Below, piece after piece: positions 52,519 to 62,822 of a DNA stretch of 64,000 nt. Location: contig NZ_JAAALE010000004.1 of assembly GCF_009905735.1 (NCBI RefSeq), positions 62,001 through 126,000 of the forward strand. Reading direction: 5' to 3'. The notes below the pieces were generated by a model that ran no database searches, was not told the DNA's origin, and saw only the letters and a program-made list of their open reading frames with translations. This stretch comes from Porphyrobacter sp. SLTP (GTDB taxonomy: Bacteria > Pseudomonadota > Alphaproteobacteria > Sphingomonadales > Sphingomonadaceae). Made by a program: the position numbers and the translations under genes. Position 1 is the first letter of the stretch. Each line of letters opens with the position of its first letter.

Positions 52519-53379
52519 GTGATCGAAGTCAGCGAAGCCTCCCACCAGATCATCGCCGATCTGCTCGAAGCACGGACCGGGCAGCACCTGACCGAAAGCC
52601 GCCGCTGGCGCGTCAATTCGGCACTCGCGGGGATTTTCCGCGCGCACGGGATCAGCAATGTCGATCAGCTCGTGTGCCTGCTCGCCGCGCCTCCGGGTGG
52701 CCCGGAGACCCCCGACCTGTCGCAGGAAGTGGTCGAGGCGCTGCTCAACAACGAGACCTATTTCTTCCGCGACAAGCCGACCTTCGACCAGCTTCCCGGG
52801 GAAATCCTCCCCGAAATCGCCCACCGCCGACGCGATGTCCGGCGCCTTTCGATCTGGTCAGCGGGCTGTTCGACGGGGCAGGAGGTCTATTCGCTTGCGA
52901 TGCTGTTCAACGAACAGGCGGAACGGTGGCAGGGCTGGACGATCGATATCCTCGGCACCGACGTGTCGCACCGCGCGATCAACGCCGCGCGCAGCGGGTG
53001 CTACAGCCAGTTCGAAGTGCAGCGTGGGCTCGGCGTCACCCAGATGCTGCGCCACTTCGACGAGACCCCGCGCGGGTGGCAAGTGCGCGAGGATGTGCGC
53101 TGCAAGGTGCGCTTTCATCAGCATAACATCCTCGGCCCCTTCCCCGGACGGATGCCGTTCGATCTGGTGCTGTGCCGCAACGTGCTGCTCTATTTCGACC
53201 GGCAGGTCCGCACGCAGGCCTTCGCCCGCCTGTCGAGCGCGGTGATGCCAGACGGGTTCCTGATGCTTGGCGCGGGCGAAACTGTGGTTGGTCAGACTGA
53301 CCGCTTCGTCCCCACAGCCCGGCGCGCGAGCTTTTTCGAGCCCGTCGGCCTGCCCGCCGCACTTCAGAAGATCGCGTAA
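52519..53379 (+). CDS. cheR: Chemoreceptor glutamate methyltransferase CheR
   Basis: A 286-residue SAM-dependent methyltransferase. The N-terminal helical domain (residues 1-80) is followed by NNETYFFRDKPTFDQL, the SAM-binding SIWSAGCSTGQEVYSLAMLF, ILGTDVSHRAINAARSG and FDLVLCRNVLLYFD, all CheR hallmarks. It adds methyl groups to receptor glutamates, opposing CheB. The start is GTG at 52519, ten bases past the cheB stop. A hairpin after the stop may end the core che transcript. Confidence 0.96.
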   Translation: MIEVSEASHQIIADLLEARTGQHLTESRRWRVNSALAGIFRAHGISNVDQLVCLLAAPPGGPETPDLSQEVVEALLNNETYFFRDKPTFDQLPGEILPEIAHRRRDVRRLSIWSAGCSTGQEVYSLAMLFNEQAERWQGWTIDILGTDVSHRAINAARSGCYSQFEVQRGLGVTQMLRHFDETPRGWQVREDVRCKVRFHQHNILGPFPGRMPFDLVLCRNVLLYFDRQVRTQAFARLSSAVMPDGFLMLGAGETVVGQTDRFVPTARRASFFEPVGLPAALQKIA

Positions 53380-53380
53380 A

Positions 53381-53407
53381 CCCGCGGCCGACGTGGTCGC
53401 GGGCTTT
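53381..53407 (+). terminator. Hairpin after cheR
   Basis: CCCGCG and CGCGGG pair around an eleven-base loop and are followed by CTTT. It begins two bases after the cheR stop codon. Stem length is modest and the T run is short, so it may only partly separate the che genes from the GGDEF-EAL and receptor genes 100 bases downstream. Confidence 0.5.
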
Positions 53408-53484
53408 ACCCTTCCTTAGCCGCTTCTGTTTAGCATGATCGAGTAACAGCCCGCCAGACGGCGTGCCTATCGGGAAACCTGATC

Positions 53485-55026
53485 GTGTTCACGGCGAAGC
53501 AACCCTTGCATCTGACCTCGGTCGGACTGGTGCTCATTCCCATCGGAGTGGCCAGCGTCATGACCGGCGCGCTGGTGCTGGCGGTCAGCTTCAGCGATCA
53601 CTGGGTCATCGGATCGCATAGCAGCCTGATGGTTACCGCGATCCTGATCTACACCGCCACGCTGTTCTTCCTTGGCCGCAGCGGCATGGCCAGCGTCCGC
53701 GGCTTGGAACTGCGCGCCAACACCGACGTGCTGACCGGCCTGCCCAATCGGCACGCGCTGCATGAAGATATTCTGCACATCTCCAACGGGACCGAGGAAG
53801 TCGCACTGGCGATGATCGATCTCGACAGCTTCAAGCAGGTGAACGACCACTATGGCCACGCGGTCGGCGATCAGCTGATCGAGCTGTGCGCGCAGCTGAT
53901 CCGGGACGTCTGCGGCGAGGAAGCGCGCTGCTACCGCCTTGGTGGAGACGAATTTGCTGCCGTGATGGCGGGCAAGGTGTCGGGCACCATTCTTGAGGGA
54001 ATGTGCCGCACGCTGCTCGAACGGCTCGGCACCCCGGTCACGCTCGGTCACCGCCAGATCGCGGTTGGCGCGAGCATTGGCTTGACCCGCTCGACCGCCG
54101 ATAATCGCGTGCCCTCATCCGAAATGCTGCGCCGCGCCGATGTGGCGATGGACATGTCCAAGCGCGGCGGGAAGATGCGCTGCACCTGGTTCAACGAAAG
54201 CTTCGACCGCCGCCGCGAACGCCTGCGCGAGATCGAGGACGAGATTCGCAGCGGCATCGCCACGGGCGAATTCAACCTCGCCTATCAGCCGCTGGTCAGC
54301 GCCGATGATGCGCGGATCGTCGCGGTCGAAGCGCTGCTGCGCTGGGATCGGGGCAATCGCCCCCCGCTCGGCCCCAATGTCTTCGTGCCGGTGGCTGAGG
54401 ATTCGGGCCTGATCAACCCGCTGGGCCTTTGGGTGCTGCGTCAGGCGGTGTGCGATGCATTGCGCTGGGGCGACATCACGCTGTCCGTCAATATTTCCGC
54501 CGCCCAGCTGCGCAATGCCGAATTCCCGATCAAGCTCGGCGAAGTGCTGGAAGAAACCGGTTTTCCGCCCCACCGGCTCGAACTCGAAGTGACCGAGACC
54601 TGCCTTGTGCTCGATCCCGTTGTTGCCGAACGCACGCTGGATGTGATCCGCAGCTTCGGCGTGCGGATCGCGCTGGACGATTTCGGCACGGGCTACGCCT
54701 CGATCGGGTTCCTGCGGCGCTTCCGGTTCGAAAAGCTGAAGCTTGACCGCAGCCTTGTGGAACTTGCCGGCGTCGATGAAGGAAGCCGCGCCATGATGCT
54801 TTCCAGCATTGCACTGGCCCGCGCGCTCAACATGGGCGTCACCGCCGAAGGCGTCGAAACCGAAGAGCAGGCCGAGTTGGTTCGACTCGCCGGGTGCGAT
54901 CAGATCCAAGGCTGGCTTTACTACCGCGCGCTGCCCGCCACCGAAATCGACCGGTTGATGGCCGAACAGAACCGCGCCGACACACAGGTCGCCGGGCCGG
55001 ACAAAAAGGACGAACACGCGGCATGA
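53485..55026 (+). CDS. Membrane-bound bifunctional GGDEF-EAL c-di-GMP protein
   Basis: A 513-residue protein with two N-terminal membrane helices (about 12-36 and 48-64) and no other sensor domain. The GGDEF motif at 153-157 is intact, as is [10 protein letters not shown], while the upstream RxxD inhibitory site is absent. The EAL domain begins near 266 with EAL at 282-284. LSVNIS, LEVTET, LDDFGTG, KLDRSLV and EGVETEEQ are all present, so the diesterase should work too. It could make or break c-di-GMP. The start is GTG at 53485; the stop overlaps the next gene's ATG by four bases. Confidence 0.95.
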   Translation: MFTAKQPLHLTSVGLVLIPIGVASVMTGALVLAVSFSDHWVIGSHSSLMVTAILIYTATLFFLGRSGMASVRGLELRANTDVLTGLPNRHALHEDILHISNGTEEVALAMIDLDSFKQVNDHYGHAVGDQLIELCAQLIRDVCGEEARCYRLGGDEFAAVMAGKVSGTILEGMCRTLLERLGTPVTLGHRQIAVGASIGLTRSTADNRVPSSEMLRRADVAMDMSKRGGKMRCTWFNESFDRRRERLREIEDEIRSGIATGEFNLAYQPLVSADDARIVAVEALLRWDRGNRPPLGPNVFVPVAEDSGLINPLGLWVLRQAVCDALRWGDITLSVNISAAQLRNAEFPIKLGEVLEETGFPPHRLELEVTETCLVLDPVVAERTLDVIRSFGVRIALDDFGTGYASIGFLRRFRFEKLKLDRSLVELAGVDEGSRAMMLSSIALARALNMGVTAEGVETEEQAELVRLAGCDQIQGWLYYRALPATEIDRLMAEQNRADTQVAGPDKKDEHAA

Positions 55027-56828
55027 GCGCGCTCCAGGATATTGCCCTCAACCTTGACGCCGAACAGGCCGCGCACGAGCACAGCGCGCCCGCGAGCCGG
55101 GTGGGCCGTGCGCAGCGCTGGTTCGCCACGCTTTCGATCGGCAGCAAGATCACCTTGTTCTTCAGCTGCAACCTCGCCTTCGCGCTGCTGGCCGGGCTGT
55201 TCGTCGTCGGCGGCTATGTTGAACTTGGTCAGCGCGGGGAGCGGATCCGCACGACCCACGAGGCCGCGCTCAAGGCCGAACGGCTGCTGGTCCAGCTGAC
55301 CGAGGGCCAGCGCCATGCCGAATTGCTGGTCGCCGATGGCGATCGCGCCCGCGCCCGCGCGGCACGCGAAGCCTTTGAACAGGCCGCCGCGAGCGTTGCT
55401 GCGCTGACCGAACGGGCCGATGCCGCCGGCATCGACGCGGATGACCGGCTCGCCCTGATCCGCGAAGGGGTGGCCGATTTGGGCGGTCAGGTCGCCGCAT
55501 TTGATGGCGAAACCGCCGATGCCACCGCCCGCCGGAGCCAAGCCGCCGAGATTGCCGCCACCAGCAGCACCGTGCTCGAAGCCGCGCGGGCGATGACCGT
55601 GACGCTCGGCGAAGAAGCCGACTCCATGGCCGATAACGGCGCGGCGCTGATTTCGCGCCTGTTGGTGATGTGGATCGTGCTCGCCACCATCCTCACGCTG
55701 ATCACTCTGTTTGCTCAGCGCTATTTCAACCGTACCGTGGGGGCGACGCTGAATGCGATTGCCCAGCAGATGAGCCGGATCGCTGCCGGGGAGCGCGATG
55801 TCACGATCAGCGGCAAAGACCGGCAGGACGAAATCGGCGAGATGGCGCGCGCCACCGAAGTGTTCCACCGCGCCGGGATCAGGCTCGAACGCCTCAGCCG
55901 CGAACGCGCCGAACGCGCCAAGGCCGAGCTGGACGAACAGGCCCGTCAGCAGGTGCTGCGTGAGGAAGCGCGGCTTGAGCGGGAACGGGTGCTGCAAGGC
56001 ATCGCGGACCAGTTCGAACGCACGGTGGGAGAAGTCGTGACAGGGGTCGTCACCGCTTCCAGCCAGTTGCAATCGACCGCCACTCTGATGGCGACCACCG
56101 CTGAAGACGCCAGCGCCCGGACCGGCGAAGCATCCTCCGCCATGCAGGAAGCGAACCTTGGCGCCACGGCAGCAGCGGCGGCCAGCGATGAATTCGCCAT
56201 GTCGATCGGCGAGATCAGCCGTCAGGCCGCCTCGTCGGCCGAACTTGCCCGCGAGGCGAGCGTCTCGGCGCGGCGGGCAGACAGCACCATCGGCGCGCTT
56301 TCCGCGTCCGCGCAGGAAGTCGGCCAGATTGTCGAACTGATCCAGACCATTGCCCAGCGCACCAATCTGCTTGCCCTGAATGCCAGCATCGAAGCCGCGC
56401 GCGGCGGCGAAGCGGGCCGGGGGTTCGCGGTGGTCGCGAGTGAGGTCAAGGAACTCGCCAATCAGACCAGCCGCGCCACCGAAAAGGTCGCCGATCAAAT
56501 CCGCGCGATGCAATCCACCACCGGCGCCAGCGTCAGTGCGCTGCGCGACATCGCTGCCCAGATCGAAAGTCTCGAAACCACAGCGGTGTCCATCGCCAGC
56601 GCGGTCGATCAACAATCGGTCGCCGGCCATGATCTGGCCCGCAGCATCGATCTCGCCGCGCGCGGGACAGAGAAGGTTGCCGGCCACGTCGAAAACGTTC
56701 GTGCCCTGTCGCTGTCAACCGGGGCTGCAGCAAGCCAGGTGCTTTCCAGCGCCACCAGCCTCGAATCGCAGGCCGCGACCCTGAGAACGCAGGTCCAGAG
56801 CTTCCTTTCGCGAGTACGCGCGGGCTAA
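55023..56828 (+). CDS. Methyl-accepting chemotaxis protein 1
   Basis: A 601-residue chemoreceptor. A cytoplasmic lead of about 40 residues precedes the first membrane helix (about 45-65). A periplasmic helical sensor domain of about 150 residues follows, then a second helix near 215-235, a HAMP domain and the long signalling coiled coil. The hairpin tip reads [36 protein letters not shown]. There is no C-terminal CheR/CheB-tethering pentapeptide (ends LSRVRAG). It is translationally coupled to the GGDEF-EAL gene (ATGA overlap), hinting at joint control of taxis and c-di-GMP. The ligand is unknown. Confidence 0.94.
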   Translation: MSALQDIALNLDAEQAAHEHSAPASRVGRAQRWFATLSIGSKITLFFSCNLAFALLAGLFVVGGYVELGQRGERIRTTHEAALKAERLLVQLTEGQRHAELLVADGDRARARAAREAFEQAAASVAALTERADAAGIDADDRLALIREGVADLGGQVAAFDGETADATARRSQAAEIAATSSTVLEAARAMTVTLGEEADSMADNGAALISRLLVMWIVLATILTLITLFAQRYFNRTVGATLNAIAQQMSRIAAGERDVTISGKDRQDEIGEMARATEVFHRAGIRLERLSRERAERAKAELDEQARQQVLREEARLERERVLQGIADQFERTVGEVVTGVVTASSQLQSTATLMATTAEDASARTGEASSAMQEANLGATAAAAASDEFAMSIGEISRQAASSAELAREASVSARRADSTIGALSASAQEVGQIVELIQTIAQRTNLLALNASIEAARGGEAGRGFAVVASEVKELANQTSRATEKVADQIRAMQSTTGASVSALRDIAAQIESLETTAVSIASAVDQQSVAGHDLARSIDLAARGTEKVAGHVENVRALSLSTGAAASQVLSSATSLESQAATLRTQVQSFLSRVRAG

Positions 56829-56912
56829 CCGCCAATAAATCCACGCGACTCAAGCATTTGGAAAGGATTTTCCTTCACAATTGCTTGAAACAGGACCCCG
56901 GGGAATTGCGGC

Positions 56913-58775
56913 ATGAACATGATGAGCTTGCAGGAGCGACGCGAGGAACAGGCTGTTCCCGACTTCGTGCGCCAGATCAGAATGGAAGAGAACTTCGACC
57001 ATAGCGACGAGGCTGCGGCCGCACATCCCACCGCGCCACGCGCGACGATGCTGGAGCGGATCGATTGGTTCCGCGACCTCTCGCTTTCGGGCAAGATCAA
57101 CGCGATCTTCGGCACCTTCCTTGCCACCGGCGTGCTCATGGTGCTGGTGCTGGGTGCAGGCCTCGGCGAACTCTGGAACCGCTACAATGCTTCAGCGCGG
57201 GTGCAGGAAACGCTCGTCGCCGCAGGGCAGCTGCAATCGACCGCAGGCGAACTGCGCTATCACTCGGTGCGGGTGCTGTATGACCGCAACCCCGATCTTC
57301 GCGAACAGCAGCGCAAAGGCGAAAGCGCCCTCTTGTCGCAAGTGACGGCGATCGAAGCTGCGCTCGCGAAGGACGCCCCCGAACTCGCTCCGCGCGTGGT
57401 AACGCTGCGTGAAGAACTCAGCCAGTTCGAAAGCACCTTCGACAGCGCCAGCGAAGCCGTGCGCGGCGGGGCGGATACCAACGCCGCAGCCGAGAAAGTC
57501 TCTGCCCAAGGCAGCGCTCTGATGGGCGCCAGCGCGCGCCTTTCCGCCGACCTGGCGGCCCTCGGCGAGACCCAAAAGACCACCGGCATCGGCTACTTCT
57601 TCAACATGATCCTGATCCTCGGGGCGCTGGCTCTGGTTGGCGGCGTGGTGTTGCTGCTCGGGCTTGCCTATCTGTCGCGCGATTTCTCGCGCAAGATCGT
57701 CGAGATTGCAGGCGGCATGAACCAGTTGGCAGCGGGCGACCGGCATTTCACCATCGAAGGCGCCGAGCGCAAGGATGAGGTCGGCCAGATGGTCCGCGCG
57801 CTCGATCTGTTCAAGCGCGCGAACAAGTGGATGGAAGACCGCGCGCGTGAACGCTCGGAACGTGCAGAGCAGGAATTGCAGCTGCAACAGGAACGCGAAC
57901 GCGAACGGCTCGAGGGCGAAGCGCGCAAGGCCGCGCTGCTGGATGAAGTCGCGCGCCAGTTCGAACGCACCGTCGGCGAAGTCGTGAATGGGGTCGCCGC
58001 CGCATCGAGCCAGCTCCACACCACAGCGAGCCGCATGGCCTCCAGCGCCGAGGAAGCCAGCCGCCGCACCGGCGAGGTCGCCCTGTCGATGGAAGAAGCG
58101 AACGCAGGCGCCACAGCCGCTGCGGCTGCGAGCGACGAATTCGCCCTGTCGATCAGCGAGATCAGCCGTCAGGCCGCGTCGTCGAGCGAACTCGCACGGC
58201 TCGCGACGGTTGCGACCGGTGAAGCGGATGAGACGATTTCGGCACTCGCTGCCTCGGCGGATGAAGTCGGCCAGATCGTCGAACTGATCCAGACCATCGC
58301 CCAGCGCACCAACCTGCTCGCCCTCAACGCCTCCATCGAAGCGGCGCGCGGCGGCGAGGCTGGACGCGGGTTCGCGGTGGTGGCGAGCGAGGTCAAGGAA
58401 TTGGCGATGCAAACCACCCGTGCGACCGAAAAGGTCGCCGACCAGATCCGCGCGATGCAATCCACCACCGGCGCCAGCGTCAAGGCGCTGCGAGCGATTG
58501 CTGGACAGGTGAAGGATCTGGAATCCACCGCCGTCTCCATCGCCACCGCAGTCGATCAGCAGTCCGTCGCCGGGCGCGATCTGGCGCAGAGCATTGATCT
58601 GGCCGCACGCGGAACCGAGAAGGTCTCCGGCCATATCGAGGATGTGCGTCAGCTGTCGCTCTCAACCGGCGCGGCCGCCTCGCAGGTGCTGCTAAGCGCC
58701 AACGAGCTGGAGGCGCAGGCCTCGCATCTGGGCGAACAGGTTCGCGGCTTCCTGCGCACGGTGCGGATGGGGTGA
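56913..58775 (+). CDS. Methyl-accepting chemotaxis protein 2
   Basis: A 620-residue chemoreceptor with the same order as its upstream neighbour: a cytoplasmic lead, a membrane helix near 62-82 ([23 protein letters not shown]), a periplasmic four-helix-type sensor, a second helix near 228-250, HAMP, and a signalling domain. The signalling halves of the two proteins are nearly the same ([38 protein letters not shown]), while the sensor regions differ. This suggests a tandem duplication followed by change in what is sensed. The C terminus (LRTVRMG) lacks the tethering pentapeptide. Confidence 0.94.
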   Translation: MNMMSLQERREEQAVPDFVRQIRMEENFDHSDEAAAAHPTAPRATMLERIDWFRDLSLSGKINAIFGTFLATGVLMVLVLGAGLGELWNRYNASARVQETLVAAGQLQSTAGELRYHSVRVLYDRNPDLREQQRKGESALLSQVTAIEAALAKDAPELAPRVVTLREELSQFESTFDSASEAVRGGADTNAAAEKVSAQGSALMGASARLSADLAALGETQKTTGIGYFFNMILILGALALVGGVVLLLGLAYLSRDFSRKIVEIAGGMNQLAAGDRHFTIEGAERKDEVGQMVRALDLFKRANKWMEDRARERSERAEQELQLQQERERERLEGEARKAALLDEVARQFERTVGEVVNGVAAASSQLHTTASRMASSAEEASRRTGEVALSMEEANAGATAAAAASDEFALSISEISRQAASSSELARLATVATGEADETISALAASADEVGQIVELIQTIAQRTNLLALNASIEAARGGEAGRGFAVVASEVKELAMQTTRATEKVADQIRAMQSTTGASVKALRAIAGQVKDLESTAVSIATAVDQQSVAGRDLAQSIDLAARGTEKVSGHIEDVRQLSLSTGAAASQVLLSANELEAQASHLGEQVRGFLRTVRMG

Positions 58776-59036
58776 TCCCGTCGTCGCGGCAACGTGTTCC
58801 GCGGCGAAAGGGCTGATCCAACGGGTGTCGCCGGCCGTGCGGGAATATTGGCAATCCTGATCAGCATTTTTCTGACGGCTTGACGTCGACGGCAGGCGTA
58901 GAGTCGAGCACGACCTGACGGTCAGCGTGAGCATGTCGGGCCACAGGTCCCGCACTTGGCGGCCTTGTGGGTCCCAGCGGGGCGTGCAATAGGCGCCGCC
59001 CTCCTGATTCATGCTCAAATCGAAAGGCTCGGCCCC

Positions 59037-60335
59037 GTGACTGGTATTGCGCCGACAGCGCTCGGCCTCGACTTCGGCACAACGAATACCGTTGTTGCGC
59101 TCAGCGGCGGCGGAGACGAGTCGCAACTGATTGCCTTTGAGGGTGAGGAGGCGACGGGCGAGATTTTTCGGTCGGCGCTATGCTTCTGGGAAGAAGGCAG
59201 CGGGCCGAACAGCATTGCCAGCGAGGCCGGTCCGTGGGCAATCGCCGAGTTTCTTCAGTCGCCCCTCGACAGCCGCTTCGTGCAATCGTTCAAGACGGTT
59301 GCCGCAAGTGCACTATTCGAGCGCGCGCAAATCTTCGGACGGTCGTTCCGGTTCGAAGATTTCGGGCAGTTGTTTCTGCAAAAGCTCCGCGATCATGCCG
59401 GCGGCCAGCTATCAAGCTTGCCGCCGCGCATCGTCGTCGGCCGGCCTGTCGAATATGCCGGCGCGCGGCCTGATTCAGCCTTGGCGCGGCAGCGCTATGA
59501 TCTGATGTTTGCGCAATGGGGCTCGCAGCTCCATTATGTTTACGAGCCATTGGGTGCCGCATTCAGCTTTGCCTCACGGCTTGATCGTCCAACGACCTTG
59601 CTCGTCGCTGACTTCGGGGGCGGCACGACCGACTTTTCCGTGGTTCGCGTGGCAGAGCCGGGCAGCAGGCGGCGCTGTCAGCCCTTGGCCTCGTCCGGCG
59701 TCGGCATCGCGGGAGATCTCTTCGACAAGAGGATCGTCGACCATCTCGTCCTGCCGCTGCTTGGCAAGCGCGGGATGTATCGGTCCTTCGACAAGATCCT
59801 CGAAATACCAGGCGGCTATTTCAACGACTTTGCCGATTGGTCCCGGCTTGCACTGATGCGCAACAAGCGCACGCTGGAGGAGCTTCGCAAGCTGCAACGC
59901 AACGCGATCGATCCCGCCCCGATCGGGCGCATGATCGCACTCATTGAGCATGAACAGGGCTTTCCGCTCTACGAAGCCGTCGGCCGGACCAAGCGCGCGC
60001 TATCGAGCGGTGACGAAGCGCAGTTCACATTTTCTGGCGGCGGCGTTGCAATCAATGCGGTCGTCAGCCGGCGAGAATTTGAGCAGTGGATCGCAGAGGA
60101 TTTGCGCCGGATCGAAGCCGCAATGGATGCCGCGCTGGCGAAGGCCGGACTCGAGCCTGCCGCCATCGACCGCGTTTTCCTCACCGGCGGGTCGTCACTC
60201 ATCCCAGCTATCCGCGCCCTGTTTGAACGGCGGTTCAGTGCCGAGCAGATTGCGACCGGCGGGGAGCTGACCTCCATTGCGCATGGTCTTGCGCTGATTG
60301 GCAATGATCCCAATCCTGCCGAGTGGAGCGTGTGA
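59037..60335 (+). CDS. Hsp70-family chaperone-like protein (YegD type)
   Basis: A 432-residue actin-like ATPase. ALGLDFGTTNTVVAL is phosphate loop 1, LLVADFGGGTTDFSVV phosphate loop 2 and VFLTGGSSLIPAIRALF the adenosine motif. It ends after the nucleotide-binding domain, lacking the substrate-binding domain and EEVD-like tail of DnaK, as in YegD. The GTG at 59037 begins the conserved part; the frame is open 81 bases further upstream. The 261 bases before it hold no gene I can support. Partners such as DnaJ or GrpE are not adjacent, and the client is unknown. Confidence 0.9.
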   Translation: MTGIAPTALGLDFGTTNTVVALSGGGDESQLIAFEGEEATGEIFRSALCFWEEGSGPNSIASEAGPWAIAEFLQSPLDSRFVQSFKTVAASALFERAQIFGRSFRFEDFGQLFLQKLRDHAGGQLSSLPPRIVVGRPVEYAGARPDSALARQRYDLMFAQWGSQLHYVYEPLGAAFSFASRLDRPTTLLVADFGGGTTDFSVVRVAEPGSRRRCQPLASSGVGIAGDLFDKRIVDHLVLPLLGKRGMYRSFDKILEIPGGYFNDFADWSRLALMRNKRTLEELRKLQRNAIDPAPIGRMIALIEHEQGFPLYEAVGRTKRALSSGDEAQFTFSGGGVAINAVVSRREFEQWIAEDLRRIEAAMDAALAKAGLEPAAIDRVFLTGGSSLIPAIRALFERRFSAEQIATGGELTSIAHGLALIGNDPNPAEWSV

Positions 60336-60437
60336 CGATTTTGCTCCCGGAGGTCTTCTCGCGCGCAGCGATCGGGTCACTTACGGACATTGCGGAAGGT
60401 TTGCGCACGCTCCGCCAATCGGCATAGTGCGGCCCCA

Positions 60438-61013
60438 ATGACCGAAATCTATTTGATCCGCCACGGGGAAACGGAATGGAATGTTCAGGGCCGTTTCCAG
60501 GGAAAGCTGGATTCAGCCCTGACTGCGACTGGCGTCAGGCAAGCCGAGGCGATCGGCAGACGCCTCGCCGGGTTGGAGCTCTCAATCGATGCGTTCGTCT
60601 CCAGTCCGCTGGGAAGAACGCGCCAGACCGCAGCCATCATTGCTGAAAGCGCGAATCTGCCTGCCGCTGAGTGTGATGATCGTCTTGCCGAGGTGTCCTT
60701 GGGTTCATGGGATGGTTTGACTGACATCGATATCGACGCACAATGGCCGGGGTTGCTGGATGGCGCGACACCCTTCGACTGGTTTTTCAGGTCACCTGAC
60801 GGGGAGAGCTACGACGCTGCTTTCCTGAGAGCCGAAAGCTGGTTGCGCGAACGACAGGGTGTGATGATCGCCGTATCTCACGGGCTGGTCAGCCGGATCA
60901 TCAGAGGCGCATACAGCGGGATGCCCAGAGCAGAAGCATTGTGCTTGCCAGTGCCTCAGGACGTTATCTGGCGACTGTCCAACGGCCGGATTGAGCCAAT
61001 ATCCCTCGGCTGA
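60438..61013 (+). CDS. Histidine phosphatase family protein (phosphoglycerate mutase-like)
   Basis: A 191-residue phosphatase. The catalytic His is in LIRHGETEWNVQGRFQGKLDSALT. Further active-site elements are the Arg of SSPLGRTRQTAAII, the Glu of LAEVSLGSWDGLT and the second His of IAVSHGLVSRII. The general form fits the CobC/GpmB branch; the substrate is open. The start at 60438 precedes the family motif directly. It is convergent with the DUF3617 gene. Confidence 0.93.
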   Translation: MTEIYLIRHGETEWNVQGRFQGKLDSALTATGVRQAEAIGRRLAGLELSIDAFVSSPLGRTRQTAAIIAESANLPAAECDDRLAEVSLGSWDGLTDIDIDAQWPGLLDGATPFDWFFRSPDGESYDAAFLRAESWLRERQGVMIAVSHGLVSRIIRGAYSGMPRAEALCLPVPQDVIWRLSNGRIEPISLG

Positions 61014-61059
61014 ACATCGGCGCATTTGGGCATGCCCTTCCCGAACGGGCCATATCCCA

Positions 61060-61545
61060 TCAGCCTTTGCATTCGCCTGTGCGTTCGCTGGTCAGGCTCA
61101 TTTCCATATTGGCCTTGCCGCCGGGCAGCTTGTCGTCGGTGATCTCGCCCGCCATGAGCATTGTCACCTTGTCGGCGGTGTACGTTCCGGTCATCGCCAT
61201 TTTTGGCGCGCCGAAGCCGCCGCCGGTGCCTTTGCACACCATCGTGCCCGACATGGTGCCGCCGCCCTGCTTGAAATCTTCCATCGTGCAGTCGCCCTGC
61301 TGCATCGAGTTGGACATCGAGCGCACCCCGGCCTTGGCCTCGGCCTCGCTCATGCAAGCCTCAGTGGTCTGGCTCTGACCGAGCATGGTCTTGGCACGCT
61401 CTGCGACTTCGGGGGGCGCGCCGGGGATTTCGAACTTGCTCATGGCCATCGTGCTTTTCCAGTTGCCCGGATTGAGTTCTCCGTCGGCCTGCCCGCAGGC
61501 GGCGAGGAGCGCGATCAGGGGGAAGGTGGCAAGCAGCTGTTTCAT
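61060..61545 (-). CDS. DUF3617 family lipoprotein
   Basis: A 161-residue lipoprotein with lipobox LLAAC (Cys17 in LIALLAACGQADGE). The mature part matches DUF3617: NPGNWKSTMAMSKFEIPGAPPE, a Cys pair in EACMSEAEAK and GDCTMEDF, then a GTMSGTMVCKG beta-sheet region. Methionine is frequent. It would sit in the outer or inner membrane facing the periplasm. The function is unknown. It follows the secreted protein gene at 61573 by 27 bases on the same strand, suggesting an operon. Confidence 0.88.
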   Translation of the reverse strand: MKQLLATFPLIALLAACGQADGELNPGNWKSTMAMSKFEIPGAPPEVAERAKTMLGQSQTTEACMSEAEAKAGVRSMSNSMQQGDCTMEDFKQGGGTMSGTMVCKGTGGGFGAPKMAMTGTYTADKVTMLMAGEITDDKLPGGKANMEMSLTSERTGECKG

Positions 61546-61572
61546 AGAGATTTCCTTGGAAATGAGCGGGCT

Positions 61573-62664
61573 TCAGTCCAGACAGCCGCAGGGGATGTAT
61601 CCGGGGGTGAAATTCACCGAAAGCCCGCCGGGCGCATAGGTGCCGCCGCCGGCATAGGCTTCGGTCACGGTGTGACGGTGTGCGGCGCAATACTTCGCGC
61701 CGCGCGACATGATCGTCACGTCCGTCGCGCGTTCGATGGGCACGCTGGTCAATTCATTGACGGTGATTTTCCATTCGCGCCCCACCGCGACCGCTTTGAC
61801 CGGAGTGAGATCGGGCCAGTCCCAATAGCGCTTGGCTTCGCTCAGCGCGCGGGCCTCGGTTGCCGCGGTTCCCGCCCCGCCGCGCCCTGCGCCGCAGACG
61901 GCGGTGTTGCCCGCTTTGAAGATGCCGGGCGGAACGCGCAGTGTGAAACTGCCCTTGGCGACGACGTCCGCTTTCAGCTTGGTCTGAGCCTCGGTGTTTG
62001 TCTGGGGGATCACCTCCATCGTCACCGTGTGCGTCCCCGGGTTCAGCACACCCGCCATTGTGGCGCGCGAGAGCAGTTCGAGGAAGGCGTCGGTTCCGGG
62101 CGTCAGCTGTGCGTTGCCGGGATTGACGAATTGTCCGCGCCAGGTGGTCCAGGTCTCGTGATCCTTGCGATTGCCCCAAGGGAAGATGTCGGTGTCGAAC
62201 GTCTGCCCGCCCACCGTAAAGCGGGCGATGTAGTGGACGCCGTCGGCATAGACCTCGCGCGCGCCCATGCTGTTGGCGGCGGCGATAGCGTTGACGGCGG
62301 ACTTTTCGGTGAAGACGCGGAAGAACATCGGTTCGCCCAACGTAAAGTCAGTTGCGATGTCGCTTTCGGTGATTGCGCTGATGCCGAGATCGCGGCGGGT
62401 GAACACGATCTGGCTCTGATGGGCGGCGTGAACGGCATTGTGGACGCCCTGATCGGGAATGCTGCCACTGCTTTGCAAGGACGAGGCCGGTGCCGGGCCG
62501 ACGGCGGGCTGCGGGAGCGGGCGGCGCGTGGGCCGTTCCCGCGTGGGGGCCGCGGGTTTGCCGATCACGTCACGCAACCGCTTGAACGGATCCTGCCCAG
62601 CAGCTTCCGTCCCAGCCAGCGCCGTGCATCCCAATGTTAAAGCGGCGATCCAGACTTTGCGCAT
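61573..62664 (-). CDS. Secreted hypothetical protein
   Basis: A 363-residue protein with a signal peptide (MRKVWIAALTLGCTALAGTEA, cleaved before GQDP). A Pro/Arg-rich segment at 30-55 precedes a globular domain with ITESDIATDFTLGEPMFFRVFTEKSAVNAI and DTDIFPWGNRKDHETWTTWRGQF. The C-terminal third resembles a lysine/tryptophan-rich beta domain with cysteines (AAVCGAGRGG, KYCAAHRHT, PCGCLD). I do not recognise a family. GGGAGGG stands six bases before the ATG at 62664; the longer frame upstream overlaps the divergent regulator's promoter region. Confidence 0.75.
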   Translation of the reverse strand: MRKVWIAALTLGCTALAGTEAAGQDPFKRLRDVIGKPAAPTRERPTRRPLPQPAVGPAPASSLQSSGSIPDQGVHNAVHAAHQSQIVFTRRDLGISAITESDIATDFTLGEPMFFRVFTEKSAVNAIAAANSMGAREVYADGVHYIARFTVGGQTFDTDIFPWGNRKDHETWTTWRGQFVNPGNAQLTPGTDAFLELLSRATMAGVLNPGTHTVTMEVIPQTNTEAQTKLKADVVAKGSFTLRVPPGIFKAGNTAVCGAGRGGAGTAATEARALSEAKRYWDWPDLTPVKAVAVGREWKITVNELTSVPIERATDVTIMSRGAKYCAAHRHTVTEAYAGGGTYAPGGLSVNFTPGYIPCGCLD

Positions 62665-62822
62665 GATGCCCTCCCCTTGCGGCTTTGACGCTCCCATGGT
62701 GCGGCGATGACGCCGTGCGGGCCATCCCCTCATCTGGCGGGGATGCGATTGAGGTCGGGCAAGGCGATAGTGCCACCGGAGAGTGGACAAGGCCCCGACC
62801 GCAAGGCACCACGAGCAACACC

